Shown piece by piece: positions 36,405-45,363 of a stretch of DNA of 64,000 bases. The stretch's first letter is position 1. Each line of letters starts with the position of its first letter. This stretch comes from Bacillota bacterium (lineage in GTDB: Bacteria > Bacillota_A > Clostridia > Lachnospirales > Lachnospiraceae). The stretch is from the NCBI GenBank assembly GCA_023407175.1, contig JAEYMU010000053.1:372001-436000 (forward strand). Direction: 5' to 3'. The notes under the pieces are model-generated. The model made no database searches. It was not told where the DNA came from and saw only the letters and a list, made by a program, of their open reading frames with translations. A program made the translations under genes and the position numbers.

Positions 36405-38258
36405 TTAGCTTGGATTACTCGAAATCACCTTATTGTTCTTTGGCTTATCCAGATAATTATCATCCTTCGTATGAATATTCACCTCGGCACCCGTTGCCTT
36501 AATCAGCCAGGAGGAAGTCGAAATCCTTTTCGCACTTGCGTTATCTGCGGAAACAATGCTCCTGTTTTTTATATCCAGTATAAAATAGGCCTCCTCGTCA
36601 AAATGGTCGATATGAATATTAATATCATCCCCCAGATATTCATAAGTATAATCCAGAGCCAGAAAACGTCTGATTCGCTTCTCCAGCTCATAGATGGACA
36701 CCATATCAAACTGGGTAAAATCATTAAAATAAGTGTTCCCTTTTGACCATTTCAGGCTTAGGTAATTCCATTGATCCTCGGAAGACTGGGGATAAATAGC
36801 CTGTCCGATATCCGCCTTCATATTACACATCCCAAGTACATTTTCAATACAAATCATCTGCAGGTCATCCATCGTCTCATGCTGATAGCCGTTCTGATTG
36901 AACTTTACCGATAACACACCATCCTTTAAGTAGCTGATCAGACTATCGCCCGACGTATAGTCCGACATGACCAGTGTGATATTCTTTAAAAAATCCAGAT
37001 TAAGACTCTGCTTCACTTCCTCAGTGCTGAAAGCTCCGGCATACAGTGCCGTAAATTTATAATCCGGCAGGAAGCTTTGAAAAAATGTTTTATTCTTAGA
37101 GAGCAAATCCTCCAGATCGGTTTGTGAAAACTGATCCAGTGAAAGTCCCATGTCTCCGGGCAGCTTTGATATCTCTCGCAAATAAAAATCAATATAATCG
37201 TTCTTTGCGCCCACATCATCCAGATAATCCAGCTGGGAGGCTGCAAAAAAGCTAAAGGAGGTTCCATAGTTTTTCAGGATCTGTACCACATTCGGCCATA
37301 GCAAATCTCTCGCTACAGATTCCGAGGTACGGCTGTAAAGCTGCTGCATCGTTTCGTTATTTTCATTCGAAAAATAAGGATAGTCCAGCACAGAAATCGT
37401 CTGGGCATTCACAATTGGGTAAAGATAACATTCTCCCTCATGTGACATAAAGCCTGTCAGCACCCCCAGTATGGACATGCCCTGAAAGATATCACTATTT
37501 ACAACAAACACAACTGAATTCTTCGTTGTAGTCCTCCATAACAGCGGCGGTAAATCCTTATCCTTTATGCCCTGCTCATCCTGCTTGTCCAAAACACCAA
37601 CCCCGTACACCTCATATCCGGGTGCCAGAGAATAATAGGGCATATTAAGCTGCGTGTCATCCTCTTCCCCATAGAAGTCGCCTTTTTTATAATTGCGCTC
37701 CTCATTTATCATAAAATCAGAGAATATGGTAATACCATCCACTGTCACATCCTCCGCTACCGTGTCCTTAATCCCGTAAAAAGCCGCCAAATCCCTGTTC
37801 AGGCTAAGCACCTGATAATCGGGAAGGCCGGTAAAGATCATCGTCTTTCCCAAATCTGCATACTCGTTCAAAAGCTCATAATCTTCCTGTGCAATAGTAA
37901 TATCGCCAAACAGAATAAGATCATATTCCGCTATCTCATTCTTCTCCGGAAGCAGGGTGTATACCTTATATAGAAATTTACTGTAAACACACCACTCCAC
38001 CAGAAGCTTGGCCATCGTATCCTCCTTGCTTTCCGACAGGATTGCTACCCGAAGCTTATGTTCGTAATTTCCTTGATGATCCAGGCTTAGTGAATCCGGC
38101 GTCAACGAATCCTGATAGCTGTTATCCGCCTCCACCTGCGCCTGTTTGTTGGTTGTGACATCAGAAAGGATAGAGGAGGATACCCCAACAAACATAAACA
38201 TTACAAAAATAACCGCAATCAATATGAAAATTGTAAAATAATTTCGCACTGAAATCAT
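36405..38258 (-). CDS. DUF2194 membrane-anchored protein in the PelA position
   Basis: The 617-residue protein has one N-terminal membrane anchor (about residues 7-30), a Rossmann-like part (about 65-160, LRVAILSES ... LILFGDIT), and a long extracytoplasmic region. The gene lies between pelE and pelF where pelA is found in Pel operons. PelA proteins deacetylate the polymer through a metal-dependent NodB-like domain, but I see no TFDD-type motif and no HxxxH pair here. It may be a divergent PelA homologue with a structural role, or a different modifying enzyme. The DUF2194 assignment is from recall of the family; no alignment was possible. Confidence 0.7.
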   Translation of the reverse strand: MISVRNYFTIFILIAVIFVMFMFVGVSSSILSDVTTNKQAQVEADNSYQDSLTPDSLSLDHQGNYEHKLRVAILSESKEDTMAKLLVEWCVYSKFLYKVYTLLPEKNEIAEYDLILFGDITIAQEDYELLNEYADLGKTMIFTGLPDYQVLSLNRDLAAFYGIKDTVAEDVTVDGITIFSDFMINEERNYKKGDFYGEEDDTQLNMPYYSLAPGYEVYGVGVLDKQDEQGIKDKDLPPLLWRTTTKNSVVFVVNSDIFQGMSILGVLTGFMSHEGECYLYPIVNAQTISVLDYPYFSNENNETMQQLYSRTSESVARDLLWPNVVQILKNYGTSFSFFAASQLDYLDDVGAKNDYIDFYLREISKLPGDMGLSLDQFSQTDLEDLLSKNKTFFQSFLPDYKFTALYAGAFSTEEVKQSLNLDFLKNITLVMSDYTSGDSLISYLKDGVLSVKFNQNGYQHETMDDLQMICIENVLGMCNMKADIGQAIYPQSSEDQWNYLSLKWSKGNTYFNDFTQFDMVSIYELEKRIRRFLALDYTYEYLGDDINIHIDHFDEEAYFILDIKNRSIVSADNASAKRISTSSWLIKATGAEVNIHTKDDNYLDKPKNNKVISSNPS

Positions 38259-38277
38259 AGTTTTCCTCTTTCCCGCC

Positions 38278-38319
38278 AGGGCCTGTTTAAAAAGTCATTA
38301 CAGTTTTCAAACAGGCCCT
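38278..38319. repeat. Hairpin between pelE-like and DUF2194 genes
   Basis: AGGGCCTGTTT (38278-38288) and AAACAGGCCCT (38309-38319) form a perfect 11-bp stem with a 20-base loop. It lies between the stop of the PelE-like gene and the ribosome binding site of the next gene. There is no T tract after it on the minus strand. Confidence 0.75.
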
Positions 38320-38330
38320 AGCAATATCGT

Positions 38331-39263
38331 TTATATCGATGCTGTGCCTGGCATTTCCCCATACAGGCGAAAGAGGTTCAAAATCTCTTCATCGATTATA
38401 ATATCCGAGTCCCGCAGCCTGTTCAGGCATTCAAAAAATGCCTTCTGATCATGCTGGTCAAAGTAAAGATGGAGACTGGCCTTGTAGGTTTCCAGCACAT
38501 CCGGACGGTACCGGAAGGCTCGCTGGGCCCATTGCTCTGCCAGGATGTAATCCTTGATGGAAATGAATAAATCGGTCATATACAGGTAATGGCTCGCTGT
38601 CATATACCATAGATTATGGATAAAAAGATTCTCTGCTACCGTATTTAAGGTATAAATGAAGGATTCCTGCTCTATCTGTGTCATTATCTTCATGCTGAGC
38701 ACATCATAGATATATTCAAAGGTCAGCAGATTCATCTCCACATCCTCCGGCAATTTATGCATCTGCTCAAGCATACTTTGGGCAGTAGCACGAAACTCCG
38801 ATAACGCATCCAAAATGACCGAGGCCGCATAATGAGAAGCCTCGGTATCCTTGCTGTTAATTGCCGCTGCTATACTGGAAACAGTTTTCTTTGCATTGTT
38901 ACGCAGTGCATCCAGCAAGAGCTTTCGCAGGCTCTCCGTGTCAGAGACCGCCAAAGCATCCTGGATAGGAACATAGTTCATCTCGGTTTCCTGATCCGGG
39001 GGCAATACCAGCTTCTCTCTGTCCTGACTAAAGCTTACCTCGCTCATATCCACGTTTTTCTTTCGATTCAGCCAGCTGATGAGCCGGCCCAGGAGTATGA
39101 ATAAAATACCGATCAAAGGTACAATAAAAATAAACCAGGCAAGCATAAGCATGGAGCTGCGGACTTCCTTTTTCTTAAGAAATGCCATGATAAGCACCGA
39201 AAGGGCTATCAGTGTATTCAATATTATAATAACCAGAACCGGCCAGAGCCCTGCTGTATCCAT
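38331..39263 (-). CDS. pelE: PelE-like membrane protein with helical repeats
   Basis: The 310-residue protein has two N-terminal membrane helices (about residues 5-28 and 37-64), then a charged linker and an all-helical cytoplasmic region from about residue 105, with TPR-like units such as DYILAEQWAQRAFRYRPDVLETY. This is the layout of PelE (two membrane helices plus TPR), which binds PelD and helps bring PelF to the membrane. The gene lies between the pelD-like and pelA-position genes. Sequence identity to known PelE cannot be judged here, so the call depends on architecture and position. Confidence 0.75.
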   Translation of the reverse strand: MDTAGLWPVLVIIILNTLIALSVLIMAFLKKKEVRSSMLMLAWFIFIVPLIGILFILLGRLISWLNRKKNVDMSEVSFSQDREKLVLPPDQETEMNYVPIQDALAVSDTESLRKLLLDALRNNAKKTVSSIAAAINSKDTEASHYAASVILDALSEFRATAQSMLEQMHKLPEDVEMNLLTFEYIYDVLSMKIMTQIEQESFIYTLNTVAENLFIHNLWYMTASHYLYMTDLFISIKDYILAEQWAQRAFRYRPDVLETYKASLHLYFDQHDQKAFFECLNRLRDSDIIIDEEILNLFRLYGEMPGTASI

Positions 39264-39336
39264 ATCAATATCCCTTTTCCTTCGATTATCTTTTAAGCCT
39301 TCATTTAAAATTTACTTGCAGATAACATACCGGTAT

Positions 39337-41511
39337 TTACCTTTCCAAATAACTTATAATATTTTTCTCCTGCAGGCGGCTCCTGACAAAAACAGACTCA
39401 TGCTCATTGGTATTGGTCAGTAAAACAGCCAGTCTTTGATCGGATTGAATTCCGATATAATCTGTCTCTCGAAGCAGAGGCCGCATGATATCATGCAGCT
39501 GTTTTATCGTCATGCTTCCACCTTCAATGCCCAGAATACAATACTGTGTATAGCCTCTTTCTCCCGCATGCTTATGAATATTAATAATCTCCTGGAAGGC
39601 GTCCTCTTGAAGAATTGAGGTTTCCGGCAGGTAACGGCGATTCGCCAGGGCTTCCATATAATCTGCGTCTCTGACAATGACAGAATAGATCAGGGCGCCC
39701 ACTATGGTCAGCATATTTGCCTGGTATAGGGTCATCTGCTCATAGGGAATGCTCCAAAGGAAAATAAGAATTCTCATATGGTTTTTGTCATCAAACAGGG
39801 CGCTTGCCATCATCGGAAGCGTCGTATCCAGGGAACGGTTGATAAAGACCTGCTTACGCTCTAACACATCAAATATCATTCCATAATTCTCTATGAAAAT
39901 TGACTTACCTAGAGAACGGGATTTTTCACTGGAGGAGGATGCCAGACGGCAGTATTTCGAATTTGCCACCAGGTAAATAGCCACATCCTGGGTCATCATA
40001 ATTTCCGAGAGAGTATTCAGTGCTGCTGTAAAAAGCACCTCACCGGTCTCGGCCTTGTCAAGCTTGGAGGTAATATCATAGATGCGTCCAATACTTTCCT
40101 TGCTGTTAATCAGCTTTTCGGCATAGTAGTTTTTTATCTTCGTATTACTTGAATTGATTGCTGTAATATCATTCAATCGTTCTGTAAGAAACTCAATTCT
40201 TTCATTCTTATCCGTTTCCATCTCACGAAACTTATCCCGCAAATGACCGACTGTAAGGCCGATGATGAACACCTGAGCAACCCAGATATAGGTATTTATA
40301 TTAATTAATAACGAAAATCCCGTCAAGGAATACATCTGCCGGAAGCAATATCCGATTACACTAAGCAGGGAAGCAAAAATCGCCTGCTGTCTGCCGTGAA
40401 TGATTGCAAATAGAAGAACATACAACAGGTAGACGTTAATACCGTCAAAATAAGCACTGCCTACCGCCCTGTTATTAATCATAAAAAACGGCACAAAGAA
40501 GACAATACATTCTATAAACGGAAATGCCTTTTTAAATAACCGTATGATACGGTATTTCAGGCTGTTGATATCAAATCTCTCTTCCGTACTTAAAAAAAGA
40601 TTTTTATGGCTTACCATATAGGAAATAATCTTTGGAATCATTTCCTTATAGCTATGCCTTACCTGGAATGAAAATTCCCTGCAAAATCTCTCATTCGACA
40701 GGATAATCCTATGGCGAAGTCCGATTGTTTGATCCACTATATCCACCGGTCTGGAATAATTGTCCTGGATCAGCCTGGCAACAGCTTCCTCCGTAACCTC
40801 TTCCATGGAGGAAATATGATAAAGCTTAAGCTTTCTTTCCGGTGCTTTTATTAAAAGGAACAAAGCCTCTACGGCATCCCTGATATACAGCGCAGAAATA
40901 ATTCTTTTGCCATTAACCTTAAGCCTTCCTGAAATCAGAGTCTTTACGCACATTTTTGAATATAGATCCGTACATTCCCTGCGATTTGACGGAATTCCAT
41001 ACATATGGGCAATTCTCGCAACAGTGACCTCCATTTGGGTTGCCTGCTCAAAATGCATAGCTAGATTTTCACCCTGGGAAATTGTAATGGCCTTAAAGCT
41101 ATTCGGAGAAGTCATAAAATCCTCGTTGATATCAACGATATACTCATCCTCAAACACCGTCTCGGAGGATACATACACAAAATGTCTCACACCAAATAAT
41201 TTTGCAAACATAAGCAGATTGCTTAGGCCTGAAATATAATTCATTGCTTCAGCCTTTACGCTCTCTTCTTCCCATTGATACAAGGAATCATATGCCCCTG
41301 AAAAAAGAATAACATTCGGACGACAGCTATTGATAATCTCCTTGATGCTGTCACTGTCATATTTATATACGTACTGTTCGAACACATGGGCTGGTTTTGT
41401 AATTTTTTTACTGCTGATCAGGGTATAGATGCGCCAATTTTCCTTATAAAACTTAAGAATTAGTTCATTGGTGAAGGTAGCGTAACTTCCGACGATCAGT
41501 ATACTGTTCAT
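39337..41511 (-). CDS. pelD: PelD-like c-di-GMP receptor with N-terminal SDR domain
   Basis: The 724-residue protein has, in order: an SDR/epimerase-like domain (1-285); four membrane helices (331-424); a coiled coil (425-470); a GAF domain (about 480-615); and a degenerate GGDEF domain (620-724). In the last, R681-E-T-D684 matches the RxxD inhibitory site that binds c-di-GMP, while SDQRL replaces GGDEF, so it cannot make c-di-GMP, exactly as in PelD. In the SDR part the glycine motif is degenerate (VGSYATFT) and the Y-x3-K catalytic pair is missing, so it is probably not an active epimerase. It is the first gene of the operon. PelD switches on Pel synthesis when c-di-GMP binds. Confidence 0.85.
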   Translation of the reverse strand: MNSILIVGSYATFTNELILKFYKENWRIYTLISSKKITKPAHVFEQYVYKYDSDSIKEIINSCRPNVILFSGAYDSLYQWEEESVKAEAMNYISGLSNLLMFAKLFGVRHFVYVSSETVFEDEYIVDINEDFMTSPNSFKAITISQGENLAMHFEQATQMEVTVARIAHMYGIPSNRRECTDLYSKMCVKTLISGRLKVNGKRIISALYIRDAVEALFLLIKAPERKLKLYHISSMEEVTEEAVARLIQDNYSRPVDIVDQTIGLRHRIILSNERFCREFSFQVRHSYKEMIPKIISYMVSHKNLFLSTEERFDINSLKYRIIRLFKKAFPFIECIVFFVPFFMINNRAVGSAYFDGINVYLLYVLLFAIIHGRQQAIFASLLSVIGYCFRQMYSLTGFSLLININTYIWVAQVFIIGLTVGHLRDKFREMETDKNERIEFLTERLNDITAINSSNTKIKNYYAEKLINSKESIGRIYDITSKLDKAETGEVLFTAALNTLSEIMMTQDVAIYLVANSKYCRLASSSSEKSRSLGKSIFIENYGMIFDVLERKQVFINRSLDTTLPMMASALFDDKNHMRILIFLWSIPYEQMTLYQANMLTIVGALIYSVIVRDADYMEALANRRYLPETSILQEDAFQEIINIHKHAGERGYTQYCILGIEGGSMTIKQLHDIMRPLLRETDYIGIQSDQRLAVLLTNTNEHESVFVRSRLQEKNIISYLER

Positions 41512-41565
41512 GTTTAAAATTCCACTCCTGACATATGTTCGTTAAAAACATCTTTATTTTTCATA

Positions 41566-41594
41566 ATAATATAAATTTTTTGAAGTTTCAACAA
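41566..41594 (-). promoter_or_regulatory. Candidate promoter of the Pel-type operon
   Basis: On the minus strand TTGTTG (41589-41594) and TATTAT (41566-41571) are 17 bp apart, about 50 bases before the pelD-like start. It lies just after the ribosomal operon terminator, so the Pel operon would be transcribed independently. Confidence 0.5.
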
Positions 41595-41675
41595 AAGGTT
41601 TCTATTTTACACAATATTTCCACAAAACAAGCCGTATTTATTATATCGGCAAAATAACCGTTGATTTAAAGATAG

Positions 41676-41719
41676 AAAAAGGATTATCATATCCATTTAT
41701 ATTTCTGATATGATAATCC
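41676..41719 (-). terminator. Rho-independent terminator of the ribosomal operon
   Basis: GGATTATCATATC (41681-41693) and GATATGATAATCC (41707-41719) form a perfect 13-bp stem; on the minus strand five T follow. It lies 40 bases beyond the rplQ stop and separates the ribosomal cluster from the Pel-type operon. Confidence 0.88.
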
Positions 41720-41759
41720 CTTATGATATACTTAATAAGTTGTTCCAAAAACCGATAAA

Positions 41760-42296
41760 TTATACCAGTTCAATCAAAACTTCCATCGCTGCATCGCCCT
41801 TACGAGGTCCAATTTTAACAATTCTTGTATAACCACCGTTACGGCTTACATACTTGGGAGCAATCTCATCAAACAGCTTATCGGATAAGCTGATTTCCTT
41901 CGTATTTCTCTTCTTGCCTGCATTTTCGGTAGGCACTTCTGTAACAGAGTAAAGAACCTTCATCATCTGCTTTCTTGCATGAAGACGGGAAGCTTTATCC
42001 TTCTTGATGCTTTTCTTAACGTCATCAAAAACAGTAACCTTCTTACCGTTTACAACCTCTTTTACTCTCTTACCGTTTTTATCTTTACGAGCAACCTTAG
42101 CTGTTACTTCAACCGTATCATAGTTGTCTCTTTCCTTCACAGCAAGTGCAATCAGGCCTTCCGCTATACCGCGGATTTCCTTGGCTTTTGCTTCGGTTGT
42201 AACAATTTTACCATGATATATTAAATTTGTTACCTGGTTTCTCAGCAGTGCCTTTCTCTGGCTTGAGGTTCTTCCGAGTTTTCTATAACCTGCCAT
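41760..42296 (-). CDS. rplQ: 50S ribosomal protein L17
   Basis: The N-terminus [20 protein letters not shown] is diagnostic for L17, which lies near the exit tunnel of the large subunit. At 178 residues it is about 50 longer than typical bacterial L17 because of a lysine-rich insertion around residues 60-110 ([16 protein letters not shown]). The C-terminal [17 protein letters not shown] is conserved. It is the last gene of the cluster and is followed by a strong terminator. Confidence 0.97.
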   Translation of the reverse strand: MAGYRKLGRTSSQRKALLRNQVTNLIYHGKIVTTEAKAKEIRGIAEGLIALAVKERDNYDTVEVTAKVARKDKNGKRVKEVVNGKKVTVFDDVKKSIKKDKASRLHARKQMMKVLYSVTEVPTENAGKKRNTKEISLSDKLFDEIAPKYVSRNGGYTRIVKIGPRKGDAAMEVLIELV

Positions 42297-42338
42297 TTCT
42301 TTCCCTCCTTTAAAGCATTTTCAATACAAATTATATTC

Positions 42339-43298
42339 TTAGTCATCGCTTGCGTTTAAGGCCAAACCAAGCTCTTTTAATTTAGCGAGTACTTCTTCCA
42401 GAGACTTGCGTCCGAGATTTCTTACCTTCATCATATCTTCCGCAGTCTTGTTGGTCAGCTCTTCCACTGTGTTGATGCCTGCTCTCTTTAAGCAATTGTA
42501 GGAACGAACGGATAACTCCAGTTCATCTATGTTCATCTCAAGAACCTTTTCTTTTTCATTGTCTTCTTTTTCAACCATGATTTCTGCGGTCTTGGCATGT
42601 TCAGATAAATCAATGAAGGAATTCAGATGCTCACTCAAAACCTTTGCTGCAAGACTTACTGCCTCATCCGGAACTAAGGTTCCGTTGGTATATACATCAA
42701 GCGTAAGCTTATCAAAATCTGTAATCTGACCTACACGGGTATTTTCAACAGTAAGGTTAACACGCTCAACAGGAGTATAGATGGAGTCAATCGGAATAAC
42801 ACCGATGGGCAGATCATCATTCTTATTCTTGTCTGCGCTTACATAACCTCTTCCGTTTGTAATCGTAAGCTCCATGTAAAGTCTGCTGTCAGGACCACCG
42901 CACAAGGTAGCGATTACCTGGTCAGGATTGAGTATCTCGATATCCGGGTCAGTCTGTATATCCCCTGCTGTCACTACAACTTCGCCCTCTGCCTCAATAT
43001 AAGCGGTTTTAGGCTCACTCGTATCACTTGTGTTCTTGATTGCTAAGTTTTTGATGTTCATGATAATTTCGGTTACGTCTTCCTTTACACCAGAAACAAC
43101 ACTGAATTCATGAACAACACCGTCAATCTTTATTTGACTCACAGCAGAACCGGGAAGGGATGAAAGCATAATTCTTCTTAAGGAATTGCCTAGGGTAGTA
43201 CCGTAGCCTCTCTCTAAGGGTTCTACTACAAAACGACCAAATTTTTTATCTTCGGAAATTTCTGCAATCTCTATTTTGGGTTTTTCAAAATCAAACAC
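42339..43298 (-). CDS. rpoA: RNA polymerase alpha subunit
   Basis: This 319-residue protein has the alpha N-terminal assembly domain ([20 protein letters not shown]) and the C-terminal DNA-binding domain with two helix-hairpin-helix elements ([19 protein letters not shown]). It dimerises and starts RNA polymerase assembly; the C-terminal domain contacts UP elements and activators. It lies between rpsD and rplQ as in most bacteria. No unusual feature was seen. Confidence 0.98.
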   Translation of the reverse strand: MFDFEKPKIEIAEISEDKKFGRFVVEPLERGYGTTLGNSLRRIMLSSLPGSAVSQIKIDGVVHEFSVVSGVKEDVTEIIMNIKNLAIKNTSDTSEPKTAYIEAEGEVVVTAGDIQTDPDIEILNPDQVIATLCGGPDSRLYMELTITNGRGYVSADKNKNDDLPIGVIPIDSIYTPVERVNLTVENTRVGQITDFDKLTLDVYTNGTLVPDEAVSLAAKVLSEHLNSFIDLSEHAKTAEIMVEKEDNEKEKVLEMNIDELELSVRSYNCLKRAGINTVEELTNKTAEDMMKVRNLGRKSLEEVLAKLKELGLALNASDD

Positions 43299-43331
43299 AA
43301 CAGGACCCTCCTTCTGGGTTTTTTGAGTTGA

Positions 43332-43928
43332 TTATTTGGAATACAACTCGACAATTAACACTTCATTAACCGGAACATCAATCTGGTCTCTTGTAGGAAT
43401 TTCTTTCACTAAACCTGTAAATGCCTCATGATCAGCCTCAAGCCATGCAGGTACGGTTCTTCCGTCGGTTACTTCAAAAACATCCTTATATCTCTGTGTA
43501 TTCTTGAATTTTTCCTTGATTTCAATCTTATCGCCAGCTTTTAAGGTATAGGAAGGAATGTTTACACACTTGCCATTCACTAATACATGCTTGTGATCTA
43601 CGATCTGTCTTGCTTCTTTTCTTGTTCTGCCGTATCCAAGACGGAACAAAACATTATCAAGCCTAAGCTCTAACAAGGTCATTAAGTTCTCACCGGTTGT
43701 ACCAACCTTCATCTTCTTCGCTTTTGCAAATAAATTCCGGAAAGGCTGCTCTAACATACCATAGATAAACTTAGCCTTTTGTTTCTCTCTCAATTGTGAA
43801 CCATATTCACTGGTCTTCTTGCCTGCTCTTTTGAATGCTCTGTTTGACTTCTTATCAATTCCTAAGTAAGCAGGTTCCAGACCAAGGGATCTACATCTTT
43901 TTAAAACGGGCCCCATATCTCTTGCCAT
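43332..43928 (-). CDS. rpsD: 30S ribosomal protein S4
   Basis: The 198-residue protein has the S4 RNA-binding domain (LELRLDNVLFRLGYGRTRKEARQIV) and lacks the N-terminal zinc cysteines of some S4 paralogues. It is a primary 16S rRNA binder. Its place between rpsK and rpoA is the E. coli-like alpha-operon order; in Bacillus rpsD is elsewhere. If S4 regulates this operon, the long spacer upstream of rpsM is a candidate site. Confidence 0.97.
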   Translation of the reverse strand: MARDMGPVLKRCRSLGLEPAYLGIDKKSNRAFKRAGKKTSEYGSQLREKQKAKFIYGMLEQPFRNLFAKAKKMKVGTTGENLMTLLELRLDNVLFRLGYGRTRKEARQIVDHKHVLVNGKCVNIPSYTLKAGDKIEIKEKFKNTQRYKDVFEVTDGRTVPAWLEADHEAFTGLVKEIPTRDQIDVPVNEVLIVELYSK

Positions 43929-43946
43929 CGTTATTTACCTCCTCAA

Positions 43947-44354
43947 TTAGACTCTTCTACGTTTCGGCGGACGACATCCGTTGTGGGGAACCGGAGTTAC
44001 ATCCTTAATACTGGTTACTTCAATGCCGCATGCCTGAAGAGCACGGATTGCTGCTTCACGACCCTGGCCAGGACCTTTTACCATAACCTCAACTGATTTT
44101 AAACCATGAACAATTGCTGCCTTTGCTGCAGTTTCAGCAGCCATCTGTGCTGCGTAAGCTGTTGATTTTCTTGACCCTCTAAAGCCTAATCCACCGGCAC
44201 TTGCCCAGGAAAGTGCATTACCTTCTGCATCGGTCAGCGTAACAATTGTATTATTAAAAGATGACTGAATATGTGCCTGTCCGCGATCAACGTTCTTTTT
44301 TACACGCTTCTTAGTCACTTTTTTAGCACTTGCTGTTGTTGTTTTCTTAGCCAT
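43947..44354 (-). CDS. rpsK: 30S ribosomal protein S11
   Basis: The 135-residue protein has [18 protein letters not shown] and the C-terminal [16 protein letters not shown], both typical of S11, which lies on the 30S platform near the Shine-Dalgarno helix. The N-terminus is lysine-rich. It is 18 bases from rpsD. Confidence 0.97.
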   Translation of the reverse strand: MAKKTTTASAKKVTKKRVKKNVDRGQAHIQSSFNNTIVTLTDAEGNALSWASAGGLGFRGSRKSTAYAAQMAAETAAKAAIVHGLKSVEVMVKGPGQGREAAIRALQACGIEVTSIKDVTPVPHNGCRPPKRRRV

Positions 44355-44384
44355 CTGACAAACCCTCCTTTTGGATTATTCCTG

Positions 44385-44753
44385 TTACTTCTTCTTGTTA
44401 GCAACAGTTCTTCTGGGACCTTTCCTTGTTCTGGCATTGGTCTTCGTCTTCTGTCCGCGAACCGGAAGTCCTTTTCTATGACGGATACCTCTATAGCATC
44501 CAATTTCCTGTAATCTCTTAATATTAAGCGCGATTTCTCTTCTTAAATCACCCTCAACCTGCTGTGAGTCATCGATAACATCTTTAATTCTTCCGATTTC
44601 TTCATCGGTCAAATCTCTGACACGTGTGTCAGGATTAACTTTTGCCGCAGCAAGTATACGGTTCGCACTTGCCCTACCAATACCGAAGATATAGGTAAGT
44701 CCGATTTCCGCACGTTTCTCTCTTGGTAAATCTACACCACTGATACGAGCCAT
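44385..44753 (-). CDS. rpsM: 30S ribosomal protein S13
   Basis: The 122-residue protein starts [20 protein letters not shown] and ends with the basic [15 protein letters not shown] tail that reaches the decoding region and tRNA. It has an AGGTG ribosome binding site. It follows an unusually long 359-base spacer after rpmJ. Confidence 0.97.
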   Translation of the reverse strand: MARISGVDLPREKRAEIGLTYIFGIGRASANRILAAAKVNPDTRVRDLTDEEIGRIKDVIDDSQQVEGDLRREIALNIKRLQEIGCYRGIRHRKGLPVRGQKTKTNARTRKGPRRTVANKKK

Positions 44754-45112
44754 GTACTAATTACACCTCCAAAATTTTGTTTTTGATATCGCAATGAAAG
44801 CCTGAGCAAACACTGCATCAGCCGCTTTAAATTGTAACTTGCAGGACAATCAACCTGCAGCTAAGACCCCGTGATGACGGCACAGATTCTTAAGATACTC
44901 CGCAGCAGTTTAGATGGGACCGTGCAGGTATCCACAATATCACAATGTTTCCGCCGGATTGTCCGGACAGATGATTGTAACACAGAAAGCAAGACTTAAG
45001 TGTTCTGCCATCCCATGGTACACCTTTTTGTTTACACAAAAAGAAGACATGACTGACAGATACAATTATATAAAACAATAACGAGTCTTTGAGGCACCCG
45101 AACTATTGTATA
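44754..45112 (-). promoter_or_regulatory. Long spacer before rpsM, candidate r-protein leader
   Basis: This stretch holds no convincing gene; one 62-codon frame has only a TTG start and no ribosome binding site. It contains several possible stems on the minus strand: CTTTTTGTGTAAACAAAAAG, CCGTCATCACGG, TGCAGG with CCTGCA, and GGACAATC, which can pair with GATTGTCC about 120 bases later. Such alternative pairings are common in r-protein autoregulatory leaders. Confidence 0.35.
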
Positions 45113-45226
45113 TTAGCCTTGTCTTTGTTTGTGTTTCGGATTTTCACAGATAACTCTGATAGAACCCTTTCTTTTAATGATTTTGCATTTCTCACAAATC
45201 GGTTTTACTGATGACCTTACTTTCAC
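45113..45226 (-). CDS. rpmJ: 50S ribosomal protein L36
   Basis: This 37-residue gene starts at GTG 45224-45226, with AAAGGGGTG upstream, and encodes [20 protein letters not shown] and the end [10 protein letters not shown]. It has the C-x2-C, C and H zinc ligands of the zinc-binding form of L36, located at the base of the large subunit. It lies between infA and rpsM as expected. Confidence 0.95.
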   Translation of the reverse strand: MKVRSSVKPICEKCKIIKRKGSIRVICENPKHKQRQG

Positions 45227-45363
45227 AGTAATCACCCCTTTCAAAAAAGTCCGTTAACTATTGTACCACTAAAGCCATATAATAGCAAGAAGTATTTTTA
45301 TAACTTGTCCCTTTTGTAATCAAGCCTTAATCGCTTGCCTTACTTCATAAAATAATAGAATAT

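Noticed and set aside
44890..45078. Minus-strand 62-codon frame between rpmJ and rpsM
   Set aside because: It begins with TTG, has no ribosome binding site, and its cysteine-rich translation resembles no known family; the region looks like untranslated leader.
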